Shown: piece by piece, positions 16,484 through 25,959 of the stretch
How the letters are laid out: every line of letters begins with the position of its first letter
How positions within the stretch are numbered: position 1 is the stretch's first letter
Program-made: the position numbers and the translations under genes
Notes under the pieces: generated by a model
The model's database searches: none
The model's input: the letters and a program-made list of their open reading frames with translations, nothing else
Told to the model about the DNA's origin: nothing
From: CAYJFG01 sp964369405
GTDB lineage: Bacteria > Bacillota > Clostridia > Oscillospirales > Acutalibacteraceae
Reading direction: 5' to 3'
DNA length: 64,000 nt
Assembly: GCA_964369405.1 (NCBI GenBank)
Contig: CAYJGB010000001.1
Location: forward strand, 62,001 to 126,000

Positions 16484-17545
16484 ATGGATAATGAATTTGA
16501 TTTTGAAAATAGAATTGTATCAACTCAAGAAATACCATATGATACAATGTCAGAGGAAAATCCTCTAAGACCTAAATCGTTAGACGAATATATAGGGCAA
16601 GAAAAAGTAAAAGAAAATTTATCAATATTTATTGAAGCGGCTAAGCAAAGAAAAGAAACACTTGACCATGTGTTATTATATGGCCCACCAGGACTTGGAA
16701 AAACGACTTTGTCTTCAATAATTGCAAGTGAACTAAATGTGAACTTGAGAATAACATCAGGTCCGGCTATAGAAAAACCAGGCGATTTAGCAGCACTACT
16801 TACTAACTTAAATGAAGGCGATGTTCTTTTTATAGATGAAATTCATAGACTATCAAGAGCAGTTGAAGAGATACTTTATCCGTCTATGGAGGACTTTGCA
16901 ATAGATATAATAACAGGTAAAGGACAGATGGCAGCGTCATATCATTTACCATTGCCACATTTTACTTTAGTAGGTGCAACGACAAGAGCCGGACAACTTA
17001 CAGCACCACTTAGAGATAGATTTGGTGTAGTGCTTAGACTAGAGTTATACACACCTGAACAATTGTCACTTATAGTTAAGAGGAGTGCAAGCATATTAGG
17101 TGTAGAAATAGACGAAGATGGTGCATTAGAACTTGCATCTCGTTCACGAGGAACGCCGAGAATTGCAAACAGATTACTTAAAAGGGTAAGAGATTATGCG
17201 CAAGTAATAGGTGATGGTACAATCACTTTTGAAACAGCACAAATTGCTCTTGATAAGCTAGAGATAGACCATTTAGGACTTGATTCAAACGATAGAAGAA
17301 TGTTATTAGCACTAATAAAATTTTATAACGGTGGGCCTGTTGGTATAGAAACATTAGCAGCGGCAATTGGTGAAGAAGCTATCACTATTGAAGATGTATA
17401 CGAACCATATTTAATGCAGATAGGTTTTTTAAGCAGAACACCTAGAGGACGTTGTATAACAGCAGAAGCATGTGCACATTTAGGGCTTGAATTTCCAAAT
17501 TCAACTCCAGTAACACAGCAATCATTATTTAATGATTTAAAATAA
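16484..17545 (+). CDS. ruvB: Holliday junction branch migration ATPase RuvB
   Basis: Hexameric AAA+ motor driving branch migration together with RuvA. 353 aa. Walker A GPPGLGKTT at residues 67-75, Walker B IDEIH at 117-121, sensor 1 GATTRAG, arginine finger region RDRFG, and the C-terminal winged-helix domain ending in TPRGR. RBS gggggt precedes the ATG. Confidence 0.96.
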   Translation: MDNEFDFENRIVSTQEIPYDTMSEENPLRPKSLDEYIGQEKVKENLSIFIEAAKQRKETLDHVLLYGPPGLGKTTLSSIIASELNVNLRITSGPAIEKPGDLAALLTNLNEGDVLFIDEIHRLSRAVEEILYPSMEDFAIDIITGKGQMAASYHLPLPHFTLVGATTRAGQLTAPLRDRFGVVLRLELYTPEQLSLIVKRSASILGVEIDEDGALELASRSRGTPRIANRLLKRVRDYAQVIGDGTITFETAQIALDKLEIDHLGLDSNDRRMLLALIKFYNGGPVGIETLAAAIGEEAITIEDVYEPYLMQIGFLSRTPRGRCITAEACAHLGLEFPNSTPVTQQSLFNDLK

Positions 17546-17618
17546 TCATAAATATATATAAAAAAACAAAATTAAAAAACAAAAAACAAAAAATCAAAAG
17601 AAAGAAAAGGTATATGTT

Positions 17619-18968
17619 ATGGGTAGATTATTTGGTACAGATGGTGCAAGGGGAGTAGCTAATACAGAACTTACTTGTGAATTAGCAATGAACATTGGTA
17701 GAGCAGCAGCGATGGTTTTAGTAAACGATGAAGTTAAACATCCTACACTGATTATAGGTAAAGACTCAAGAATAAGCTCAGATATGCTAGAATCAGCATT
17801 AGTCGCAGGTTTATGCTCAGTAGGTGCAAACGTTATTTGTATAGGAGTAGTGCCTACTCCAGCAGTAGCTTACTTAGTACGTGAAACTATTGCAAGTGCA
17901 GGTATTATGATTTCTGCATCACACAACTCTTTTGAGTTTAATGGCATAAAATTATTTGATGGAAACGGTCATAAACTTCCAGATGTGCTTGAAGAGGAAA
18001 TAGAGTCTATAGTATTAGACCAAAAAGTTGAATTTCCACAATTATCAGCTGAGCAGATTGGAAAAGTTCAATTTGATGAAAGTGCTGTAGAGTTATATAT
18101 TAATCACATTAAAGAAACTATTTCTAACGATTTATCAGGTTTAAAAGTTGCTTTTGATTGCTCAAATGGTTCAGCATCAAGAACAGCACAAAAATTGTTT
18201 AGTTCATTAGGGGCTGAGTGCCATTACTTAAGTTATGAACCAGACGGAATTAATATAAACGCAAATTGTGGCTCAACACATTTACAAAACTTAATAAAAT
18301 ATGTAAAAGATAATAAGTTAGATGCAGGAGTCGCATTTGATGGTGATGCTGATAGATGTTTAGCAGTAGACGAAGACGGAAATGTAATAGATGGAGATTT
18401 TTTAATTGCAATATGTGCTAAAGATTTAAAAGATAGAGGACTACTTAAAAATAATGCAGTAGTAGGTACTGTAATGACCAATATGGGCTTTAATGAGTTT
18501 TGTAAAAAAGAAGGTATGACTTTTGTAGCTACAAAAGTAGGCGATAGATATGTATTAGAAGAAATGCTACAAGAAGGCTATATTATTGGTGGGGAACAGT
18601 CAGGACACGTTATTTTCTTAGAACATTCAACTACAGGAGATGGACAATTAACAGCATTACAACTTTTAAGTTTAGTTGCAAGAAGTGGTAAAAAATTATC
18701 AGAAATAGCAAATTTAGTTACACCGTATCCTCAAATTTTAATAAATGTTAAAGTTACACCAGAAGGAAAACTACATTTCTACACAGATTTGGAAGTTAAG
18801 CAAGTAATTGATGAAGCAACAGCTATTTTAGGTGATACAGGTAGAGTTTTAGTAAGAATGTCTGGTACAGAACCTTTAGTTAGAGTAATGTTAGAGGGTA
18901 AAGACTACAAGCAAATAGAAATTTTAGCAAATCAAATTGCACAAGTGATAAAAGATAAACTTTCTTAA
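17619..18968 (+). CDS. glmM: Phosphoglucosamine mutase
   Basis: Converts glucosamine-6-phosphate to glucosamine-1-phosphate for UDP-GlcNAc and peptidoglycan. 449 aa, standard length. The phosphorylated serine is Ser101 in ISASHNSFEFNG, the metal loop is DGDADR near residue 242, the sugar-specificity GGEQSGH near 326, and the phosphate site RMSGTEPLVRV is C-terminal. The leader (17546-17618) is very A-rich with AAAAGG as the ribosome-binding site; it probably belongs to the ruv transcript. Confidence 0.95.
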   Translation: MGRLFGTDGARGVANTELTCELAMNIGRAAAMVLVNDEVKHPTLIIGKDSRISSDMLESALVAGLCSVGANVICIGVVPTPAVAYLVRETIASAGIMISASHNSFEFNGIKLFDGNGHKLPDVLEEEIESIVLDQKVEFPQLSAEQIGKVQFDESAVELYINHIKETISNDLSGLKVAFDCSNGSASRTAQKLFSSLGAECHYLSYEPDGININANCGSTHLQNLIKYVKDNKLDAGVAFDGDADRCLAVDEDGNVIDGDFLIAICAKDLKDRGLLKNNAVVGTVMTNMGFNEFCKKEGMTFVATKVGDRYVLEEMLQEGYIIGGEQSGHVIFLEHSTTGDGQLTALQLLSLVARSGKKLSEIANLVTPYPQILINVKVTPEGKLHFYTDLEVKQVIDEATAILGDTGRVLVRMSGTEPLVRVMLEGKDYKQIEILANQIAQVIKDKLS

Positions 18969-18990
18969 ATTATATTATCGGAGGAAAAGT

Positions 18991-19854
18991 ATGCGTAAGC
19001 CTAGTTGGAAAGATTACGAACTTATAGACTGTTCTAAAGGTGAGAGATTAGAACGCTTTGGAGAAGTTATACTAATAAGACCAGACCCACAAGTTATATG
19101 GGACACAAAGAGGGAAAACTCACTTTGGAAATATGCAAATGCTAGATATCATCGCTCTTCGACAGGTGGAGGAAGTTGGGAAGTTTACAAAAAACATCCT
19201 GATGTGTGGCAAATGTCATATAAAGATATTAAATTTCAAATTAAACCAATGGGCTTTAAGCATACTGGAGTATTTCCAGAACAAGCTATTAATTGGGACT
19301 TTGTAGACAATAAAATAAGAAAAAGTCAAAGACAATTAAAAGTTTTAAATTTATTTGCATATACTGGTGGGGCAACTCTTGCTTGCCTTAATGCAGGAGC
19401 ATCAGTTTGTCATGTAGATGCATCAAAAGGTATGGTACAGTGGGCAAAAGAAAATGCAGTAGTATCTAACTTGCAAGATAAACCTGTGCGTTGGCTTGTT
19501 GATGATTGTATTAAATTTGTTCAAAAAGAAATTAGACGTGGCAATAAGTACGACGGGATTATTATGGACCCACCGTCATATGGCAGAGGCCCTGGTGGAG
19601 AAGTATGGAAAATAGAAGAACAACTATACCCACTAGTAGAGCTTTGTAGTCAAGTATTAAGTGATGAGGCAGAATTTTTTATTTTAAATTCATATACAAC
19701 TGGTTTATCACCAGCAGTAATGGAGTATTTATTAAGCACAATTTTATGTCCGAAATTTGGTGGAAGTGTTACTTCTGATGAAATTGGTTTACCAGTAACA
19801 CAAACTGGATATGTTCTACCTTGTGGCTCAACAGCGATATGGCAAAATGAATAA
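18991..19854 (+). CDS. Class I SAM-dependent rRNA methyltransferase (RlmI/K-like)
   Basis: 287 aa, Rossmann-fold methyltransferase related to the RlmI/RlmK-type 23S rRNA methyltransferases. The SAM site is NLFAYTGGATLACLNAGA near residue 119, the acidic motif VDASKG follows, and the catalytic/substrate motif MDPPSYGRG is near 191. A long N-terminal region with conserved Trp residues (DPQVIWDTKRENSLWKYANA) precedes it. The exact base modified is unknown. RBS cggagg precedes the ATG. Confidence 0.8.
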   Translation: MRKPSWKDYELIDCSKGERLERFGEVILIRPDPQVIWDTKRENSLWKYANARYHRSSTGGGSWEVYKKHPDVWQMSYKDIKFQIKPMGFKHTGVFPEQAINWDFVDNKIRKSQRQLKVLNLFAYTGGATLACLNAGASVCHVDASKGMVQWAKENAVVSNLQDKPVRWLVDDCIKFVQKEIRRGNKYDGIIMDPPSYGRGPGGEVWKIEEQLYPLVELCSQVLSDEAEFFILNSYTTGLSPAVMEYLLSTILCPKFGGSVTSDEIGLPVTQTGYVLPCGSTAIWQNE

Positions 19855-19882
19855 TTAAATAATATTTTTAAAGGATTGAAGA

Positions 19883-20743
19883 ATGAATAAATTTATAAAT
19901 GCAGAAAATGTTATATTTAAATATACTGTAGATGATGAAAATGATAACGAAATAGAAATTGAAGTTATTAAAGGAATTTCTATGCAGATAGAAAAAGGTG
20001 AGTTTGTAGCACTTTTAGGTCATAATGGTTGTGGTAAGTCAACAATGGCTAAGATGTTTAATGCAATTTTAACACCAGAAAGTGGCACAATCACAGTTGA
20101 TGGATTAGATACTCAAGAAGAGATTAATACTTACGAGATAAGAAAAAAAGTAGGGTTAGTGCTTCAAAATCCAGATAACCAGTTAGTAGCAAGTATAGTA
20201 GAAGAAGATGTAGCGTTTGGACCTGAGAATTTAGGTGTAGAGTCTAAAGAGATAAGAATAAGAGTAGATAATGCATTAAAAGCAGTAGATATGTATGAAT
20301 ATCGAAAACACGCACCAGATAAATTATCAGGAGGACAAAAACAGAGAGTAGCAATAGCAGGAATAATAGCAATGCAACCAGATTGTATAGTACTTGATGA
20401 ACCTACAGCAATGCTTGACCCTAGAGGAAGACAAGAAGTATTAGAAACAATACAGAAACTAAATAAAGAAAAAGGGATAACTATAGTGTTAATAACGCAC
20501 TATATGGACGAGGCAGTTTTAGCAGATAGAGTTATAGTAATGGACGAGGGAAATATATTAACTAGTGGAAGTCCAAAAGAAGTATTTTCTCAAGTAGAGT
20601 TGTTAAAAAAACATAAATTAGATGTACCACAAGCGACTGAATTAATATATAGATTAAAATCAATGGGTTATCCGATTGATGAAATAGCACTTGATGAAGA
20701 AGAGTGTGAAAGCATACTACTTAAAATGATAAGTGATTTATAG
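19883..20743 (+). CDS. ecfA1: ECF transporter ATPase EcfA1
   Basis: First of two ATPases energising vitamin and metal uptake by group II ECF transporters. 286 aa: Walker A GHNGCGKST at 46-54, Q-loop VLQNPDNQLVA, signature LSGGQKQRVAIAG, Walker B CIVLDEPT, H-loop ITHYM. An acidic insertion follows the first strand (DDENDNEIEIE). The gene order A1-A2-T-truA is the classic Firmicutes arrangement, here without the ribosomal-protein genes that usually precede it. Confidence 0.93.
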   Translation: MNKFINAENVIFKYTVDDENDNEIEIEVIKGISMQIEKGEFVALLGHNGCGKSTMAKMFNAILTPESGTITVDGLDTQEEINTYEIRKKVGLVLQNPDNQLVASIVEEDVAFGPENLGVESKEIRIRVDNALKAVDMYEYRKHAPDKLSGGQKQRVAIAGIIAMQPDCIVLDEPTAMLDPRGRQEVLETIQKLNKEKGITIVLITHYMDEAVLADRVIVMDEGNILTSGSPKEVFSQVELLKKHKLDVPQATELIYRLKSMGYPIDEIALDEEECESILLKMISDL

Positions 20744-20760
20744 GAGTAATATAAATAGAT

Positions 20761-21618
20761 ATGACAATTTTAGAAACAGAAAGTTTAACATATACTTACG
20801 GACTTAAAACACCGTTTGAAAAAAGGGCTGTAAGTGATGTAAATATAAAAATAGAAAAAGGTGACTTTGTAGGAGTTATAGGGCATACTGGTAGTGGTAA
20901 ATCAACACTTATTCAGATGTTTAACGGGCTGATTAAACCTACAAGTGGCAAAGTATATTTAAATGGTAAAGATATATGGGAAGAACCTAAGAAGATAAGA
21001 AAAGTAAGGTTTGAAGTAGGATTAGTTTTCCAGTATCCAGAATACCAATTATTTGAAGAAACTGTTAAAAAGGATATAGCCTTTGGACCACGCAATATGG
21101 GGCTTACAGAAGAAGAAATAGAAGAAAAAGTAATAAACGCTGTAAAATTTACGGGGTTTAAAGAAGAACTTATGCATAAATCACCGTTTGAATTATCTGG
21201 TGGAGAGAAAAGAAGAGCAGCAATTGCTGGGGTAATAGCCATGGACCCAGAAGTCTTAATACTAGACGAGCCTACAGCAGGGCTTGACCCAAATGGTCGT
21301 GATGTGTTATTAGCACAGATTAAAGAATATCATAAAAAAAGAGGCAACACAGTTTTATTAGTGTCGCACAGTATGGAAGATATAGCAAAAACAGCTGATA
21401 AAGTTTTAGTTATGAATAACTCTAAAGCCGTTATGTTTGATAGCACATTAAATGTGTTTTCAAGAGGTGAAGAGCTTGAAAAAATGGGACTAAAAGTACC
21501 ACAAATTACTAAAATAATGACATCAATTAGAGATAAAGGTTATAGTATTCCAAACGGAATACTTACAGTTGAGCAAGCGATTAAAGCATTTGTAGAATTT
21601 AAAAAACTTAAAAAATAA
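20761..21618 (+). CDS. ecfA2: ECF transporter ATPase EcfA2
   Basis: Second ECF ATPase, 285 aa, pairing with EcfA1. Walker A GHTGSGKST near residue 41, Q-loop VFQYPEYQLFEET, signature LSGGEKRRAAIAG, Walker B VLILDEPTAGLDP and H-loop VSHSM. The TPFEKRAVSDVN insertion between the first strands is typical of EcfA2. Confidence 0.93.
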   Translation: MTILETESLTYTYGLKTPFEKRAVSDVNIKIEKGDFVGVIGHTGSGKSTLIQMFNGLIKPTSGKVYLNGKDIWEEPKKIRKVRFEVGLVFQYPEYQLFEETVKKDIAFGPRNMGLTEEEIEEKVINAVKFTGFKEELMHKSPFELSGGEKRRAAIAGVIAMDPEVLILDEPTAGLDPNGRDVLLAQIKEYHKKRGNTVLLVSHSMEDIAKTADKVLVMNNSKAVMFDSTLNVFSRGEELEKMGLKVPQITKIMTSIRDKGYSIPNGILTVEQAIKAFVEFKKLKK

Positions 21619-21632
21619 AGGAGGGTGATACT

Positions 21633-22448
21633 ATGGTTAGAGATATAACACTTGGTCAATTTTTACCAGGTAAATCTGTTGTTCACTTTATAGACCCACG
21701 ACTAAAAATAGTATTACTTTTCGCATTTATGGTTTTAGTTTTTTTTACTAATAATTATGTCGCATTAGTTGCTATGACATCTATAGTCTTATTATTTGTG
21801 TGTTTAACTAAGATTTCCTTTAAAGTGTATGTGAAAAGTTTAAAAATGATAATATTTGTTGTTATATTTACCTCCCTTATTAATCTTTTTTATGGACAAG
21901 GTCAGCCTATTGTAGAGTTTTGGTTTTTTAAAATTACGTATGCAGGTATTAACAACGCTATATTTATAATTATTAGAATTGTTTCACTTATATTTTTAAG
22001 CTCAATTTTAACTTTTACAACTTCTCCAACAGACTTAACTTTTGCCTTAGAATGTTTGATGAAACCACTTAAAGTATTTAAAATTTCAGTTCACGAAATA
22101 GCTATGATGATGACTATAGCACTTAGGTTTATACCGACTTTGCTAGAAGAAACAGATAAAATTATGAATGCTCAAAAAGCTAGAGGAGCAGATATGGAAA
22201 GTGGAAACTTATTTCAGAGGATTAAAGCGTTAGTTCCTGTCTTAATACCACTGTTTGTATCAGCGTTTAGGCGTGCATATGATTTAGCAACTGCTATGGA
22301 ATGTAGATGTTATATAGGCGACCATAACAGAACTAGAATGAAAACACTTACGTTGTCTAAAAAAGATTTATATGTTACTATTACATCAGTAGGGTTAATT
22401 GTAGGGGTGATATTATGCAATGTATTAATACCAGCAGTTGCAAAGTAA
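21633..22448 (+). CDS. ecfT: ECF transporter transmembrane protein EcfT
   Basis: Membrane scaffold linking the EcfA dimer to exchangeable S-components. 271 aa with about six hydrophobic segments and the signature QFLPGKSVVHFIDPRLKI. The coupling helices carry two short motifs: the first is a normal ARG (QKARGAD); the second, usually also Ala-Arg-Gly, reads CRC in AMECRCYIG. S-components in this window that could dock are QueT (7536) and FolT (35209). Confidence 0.93.
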   Translation: MVRDITLGQFLPGKSVVHFIDPRLKIVLLFAFMVLVFFTNNYVALVAMTSIVLLFVCLTKISFKVYVKSLKMIIFVVIFTSLINLFYGQGQPIVEFWFFKITYAGINNAIFIIIRIVSLIFLSSILTFTTSPTDLTFALECLMKPLKVFKISVHEIAMMMTIALRFIPTLLEETDKIMNAQKARGADMESGNLFQRIKALVPVLIPLFVSAFRRAYDLATAMECRCYIGDHNRTRMKTLTLSKKDLYVTITSVGLIVGVILCNVLIPAVAK

Positions 22449-23188
22449 GAAATATATTACTTACTATTTCTTATGACGGTAGTGCATATCATGGTTATCA
22501 AATACAGCAAAATGCATTGACAATCCAAGAAGTTTTTCAAACTGCTTTAGAAAAAATAATAGGGAAAGACTATCAAATAAAAGGTTGTAGTAGAACAGAC
22601 TCAGGAGTCCATGCAAATATGTATTGTCTAAGTTTAAAAACATCTCATAAAATACCTACCGTAAGGCTTAAAGGTGCATTAAATAGATTTTTGCCACTAG
22701 ATATAGTAGTTATTAAAAGTGAAGATGTTAGTGATGATTTTCATGCAAGATATTCATGCACAAGCAAACAATATATTTATAAGATTTTAAATTCTGAACA
22801 TAGAAACCCATTTTTAAATGGTTATGTGTATCACTACAGATACAACTTAGATGTAGAAATGCTTAACAGAGTTGCTCAGCAATATGTAGGTACATATGAC
22901 TATACATCATTTTGCACAATTGACAACAGAGAAAAAGGCGACTTAACTAGGACAGTGAAATCGTTTTCAGTTTATAAAGAAGACGACATAGTTATTATGA
23001 GTGTAGAAGCTGATGGATTTTTATATAATATGGTTAGAATAATGGTAGGTACTTTACTAAGAGTAGCACAAGGTAAATTTAAAGAAGATGATATTATTAA
23101 GATAATAAAAGCAAAAGATAGATTTAAAGCAGGACCAACAGCACCAGCTAGTGGGCTTTACTTAAACAAAGTAAACTACGATAAGTAG
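22415..23188 (+). CDS. truA: tRNA pseudouridine synthase A
   Basis: Makes pseudouridine at positions 38-40 of the tRNA anticodon stem. 257 aa with the N-terminal ILLTISYDGSAYHGYQ and the catalytic Asp in GCSRTDSGVHA. The start at 22415 follows AGGGGTGA by 4 bases and overlaps ecfT by 34 bp; no later start codon keeps the first conserved strand, so this long overlap appears real. Confidence 0.93.
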   Translation: MQCINTSSCKVRNILLTISYDGSAYHGYQIQQNALTIQEVFQTALEKIIGKDYQIKGCSRTDSGVHANMYCLSLKTSHKIPTVRLKGALNRFLPLDIVVIKSEDVSDDFHARYSCTSKQYIYKILNSEHRNPFLNGYVYHYRYNLDVEMLNRVAQQYVGTYDYTSFCTIDNREKGDLTRTVKSFSVYKEDDIVIMSVEADGFLYNMVRIMVGTLLRVAQGKFKEDDIIKIIKAKDRFKAGPTAPASGLYLNKVNYDK

Positions 23189-23199
23189 GAGGTTAAAAA

Positions 23200-24429
23200 A
23201 TGAACAATGATAATAACAACGATTTAGAAAATGATGAAATAACAGAAAATGAAGTAAACAGCGAAGAATATGAAATTACTAGACAAAGTTTAAATAAAAA
23301 GGTAAAAATAATTGCAGGGATATTATTGCTTAGTATATTAGCAGTAATAGTAATATCAGTTTGGAATGCTATTGCACCAGATAAAGTAAGTGATACTGTT
23401 TATAATAATATTAATAATACTGATGATATAGGCTTTCCTACATCAATTGTCGGAACAAATATAGATAATAATAATTTTAAAATTTGGAATAGTAATATAG
23501 CATATGTAAGTGATACTTCTTTAGTATCTGTAAATAGAAACGGAAGTAAAGCAGTAGAACGTCAAATAAGTTATGCATCACCTGTAATGGTAACTAACGG
23601 AATATATAGCTTAACTTACAATTTAGGTGGAGAAGGCTATATGATTGATACAGCAGAAGATACTATATATAAAAGTGGTGGAAAAGAAACAGTTGCTGAA
23701 GAAAAAGAGATAATTATGGATGCAGATATCAATAGTTCTGGAGTATATGCAATTTTATCTCAATCAAGTGATTATTTATCTAAACTAACAATATATAACC
23801 CAGATAACACACAAAAATATGCATATTATTTTTCTCAACATTATGGGACGGCTGTATCTATAAATGAAAGTGGAACACTTGCAGCTGTTAGTGGAGTATC
23901 TTCAAAAGACGGTACTTTGGATAGTGTAGTATATATTATTGACTTTAATAGTGAAACACCAAAGGATATAATAGAAATAGGAGAAAACTTACCACTAGAC
24001 TTAGCGTATTTGAATAATGGAAACATTGTATTTGTTGGAGATACAGAAACTGTAATTATGAAATCTAGTGATGATAAACAAGCATATAATTATGAAGAAC
24101 TGTCGCTAACTGCTTACGATATTGATAAGGAACAAGGAGTAGTGTTATCGCTTTCTAGAACAGGGGACGGTAGAAACTGTAATATAGTATATATTCATAG
24201 TGATAAAAGTATAAATGAAGAGATAGAAAGTGATTATAAAATTACTGATGTTTCAATATATGGTAAAAAACTAAGTGCATTAAGTAATGGTGAGATTTAT
24301 GTTTACGATAAAAATAATAACTTTGTAAGTGAAGTTTACGCAGGTGTTGATTCTAAAGCAATATGTATGATAAACGAAACTACAGCCAATATATTAGGCG
24401 TTAGTGAAATAAGAAATGTAAAATGGTAA
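23200..24429 (+). CDS. Membrane-anchored beta-propeller-like protein (DUF5711-like)
   Basis: Function unknown. 409 aa: an acidic N-terminal tail (about 1-30), one membrane segment (about 36-54, IIAGILLLSILAVIVISVW), then a ~350-residue extracellular domain of repeated short beta units with DG/NG turns, as in a propeller (GDTETVIM, GDGRNCNIVYIHS, KNNNFVSEVYAG). Size and layout fit the DUF5711 family, named from memory. It is the last gene before a new promoter, 11 bases after truA. Confidence 0.55.
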   Translation: MNNDNNNDLENDEITENEVNSEEYEITRQSLNKKVKIIAGILLLSILAVIVISVWNAIAPDKVSDTVYNNINNTDDIGFPTSIVGTNIDNNNFKIWNSNIAYVSDTSLVSVNRNGSKAVERQISYASPVMVTNGIYSLTYNLGGEGYMIDTAEDTIYKSGGKETVAEEKEIIMDADINSSGVYAILSQSSDYLSKLTIYNPDNTQKYAYYFSQHYGTAVSINESGTLAAVSGVSSKDGTLDSVVYIIDFNSETPKDIIEIGENLPLDLAYLNNGNIVFVGDTETVIMKSSDDKQAYNYEELSLTAYDIDKEQGVVLSLSRTGDGRNCNIVYIHSDKSINEEIESDYKITDVSIYGKKLSALSNGEIYVYDKNNNFVSEVYAGVDSKAICMINETTANILGVSEIRNVKW

Positions 24430-24457
24430 CTTTTGATAAAAAATATGTCTTATTTAA

Positions 24458-24486
24458 TTGAAATTTATATTAAAATGTGTTATATT
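24458..24486 (+). promoter_or_regulatory. Probable promoter of cvpA-pgsA-clpE
   Basis: TTGAAA (24458-24463), 17-bp spacer, TATATT (24481-24486), about 50 bases before the CvpA start. Confidence 0.5.
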
Positions 24487-24536
24487 ACAATATAAGAGTA
24501 TATATTTTATTATGGAAAAAGTTATGAGGTAAAATA

Positions 24537-25271
24537 ATGGGGATTATTTTAGACGTAATAGTTGTAGTGATTATAACGATTTTTATTGTTATAGGCTATA
24601 AAAGAGGGTTTATCAACACATTTCTAAATTTAATAGGTGCGTTTTTAGCTTTGTTATTATCGTTTTGGTTGTCGGAAATGTTATCGAATTGGATTTATAA
24701 CACATTTATAAAAACAAACTTAATAACGTCAATGGAAAACGAGATTGTTAAATCTAGTAATAATGGACAGTCTGCTGTAGAAAATGCATTGAACTTTTTG
24801 CCAGATTTTATTGTTGATTTTCTTCCTAATATAGGTATAGATTTTAATAGCATAGAAGAAAATGCAATTCAGCAAGGAGAGGAATTTGCAACTTCTGTAG
24901 CTACCTCGATAGAAAAATTAGTAGGTCCGATTATAACAACTTTGATATATATAATAGCTCTGTTAATAATTTTTATTATAATAATTGTGTTAATAAAATT
25001 AATAGCGTCATTAATTTCTAAAATATTTAATATTCCAGTATTAAAAGAAATAAACAATATTTTTGGTATGATTTTTGGCGTTATAGCTGGGGTTTTGTTT
25101 GTGTTAGTTGCAGTAGCAATACTTAAATACACTGTGCCATACTCAGATGACCCTAACTTTATTTTAAGTTCTAAAAGCATCGAAAGTTCATATATATATG
25201 AGTATGCTTATGATTTAATACCATATTACACGTTTGATGAAAAAACAGGCGAATTTATTGCAGATAATTAA
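24537..25271 (+). CDS. CvpA-family membrane protein
   Basis: 244-aa membrane protein with four hydrophobic segments (about 2-20, 25-50, 120-155, 180-205) and the family signature VIGYKRGFINTFLNLIGAFLA. An extended loop lies between segments 2 and 3. CvpA proteins have roles in colicin V production and envelope stress in enterics; the clostridial role is not established. 18 bases separate it from pgsA. Confidence 0.8.
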   Translation: MGIILDVIVVVIITIFIVIGYKRGFINTFLNLIGAFLALLLSFWLSEMLSNWIYNTFIKTNLITSMENEIVKSSNNGQSAVENALNFLPDFIVDFLPNIGIDFNSIEENAIQQGEEFATSVATSIEKLVGPIITTLIYIIALLIIFIIIIVLIKLIASLISKIFNIPVLKEINNIFGMIFGVIAGVLFVLVAVAILKYTVPYSDDPNFILSSKSIESSYIYEYAYDLIPYYTFDEKTGEFIADN

Positions 25272-25289
25272 ATTTGAAGGGTATAGGTT

Positions 25290-25922
25290 ATGTTTGAATT
25301 AGAAAAAGAATTGAGGAAAATATTTACAATTCCAAATATAATATCATTTGTAAGAATAATTTTAATTATTCCTTTTGTGCTATTCTATAATGAAAAAGAA
25401 TATATATATGCAGGAATAGTTTTAGTTGTTTCTGGTGTTAGTGATATGTTTGATGGAATGATTGCAAGAAAATTTAATCAAATTACAGATTTAGGTAAGG
25501 TGCTTGACCCAATAGCAGATAAACTTACTTTGATTTTTGTTATAGTTTGCTTAGGAAGTACAGCACCACAAATAATACCTTTAATAGCAGTGTTGTTAGT
25601 TAAAGAGATTTTAATGTTAATTGGTGGGGCAGTTTTAGTTAAAAGAAAGATTAAACCACCAGCTGCCAAGTGGTATGGAAAAGTAGCAACAGTTATTTTT
25701 TACACATCTATGGTTGTAATAGTGTTACTAGAAATATTTGATGTAACGGGATTTAATTTTCATTTAGCAATTACCATATGTATGATTATAACTATATCAT
25801 CTATGTTATTCGCTATTATAAATTACGGTAGAATATATTTTGAACTTATTAACAAACAAAAAACAGAGAAAATAAATGATAAAAAGTGTGAAAATCACAA
25901 CAGTAAAAAAGAAATTAACTAA
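25290..25922 (+). CDS. pgsA: CDP-diacylglycerol-glycerol-3-phosphate 3-phosphatidyltransferase
   Basis: Membrane enzyme making phosphatidylglycerol phosphate. 210 aa. The CDP-alcohol phosphotransferase motif D-x2-DG-x2-AR-x8-G-x3-D-x3-D is complete: SDMFDGMIARKF then GKVLDPIADK (about residues 52-75). Around five membrane segments, and a charged C-terminal tail (KQKTEKINDKKCE) that is a little longer than usual. Another CDP-alcohol transferase activity cannot be excluded from the motif alone. Confidence 0.88.
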   Translation: MFELEKELRKIFTIPNIISFVRIILIIPFVLFYNEKEYIYAGIVLVVSGVSDMFDGMIARKFNQITDLGKVLDPIADKLTLIFVIVCLGSTAPQIIPLIAVLLVKEILMLIGGAVLVKRKIKPPAAKWYGKVATVIFYTSMVVIVLLEIFDVTGFNFHLAITICMIITISSMLFAIINYGRIYFELINKQKTEKINDKKCENHNSKKEIN

Positions 25923-25959
25923 AAATTTAGATAATATATAATTAAAAAGGAGAAAAGTT

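Noticed and set aside
17546..17618. glmS-type ribozyme or riboswitch before glmM
   Set aside because: Only 73 very A-rich bases without paired elements.
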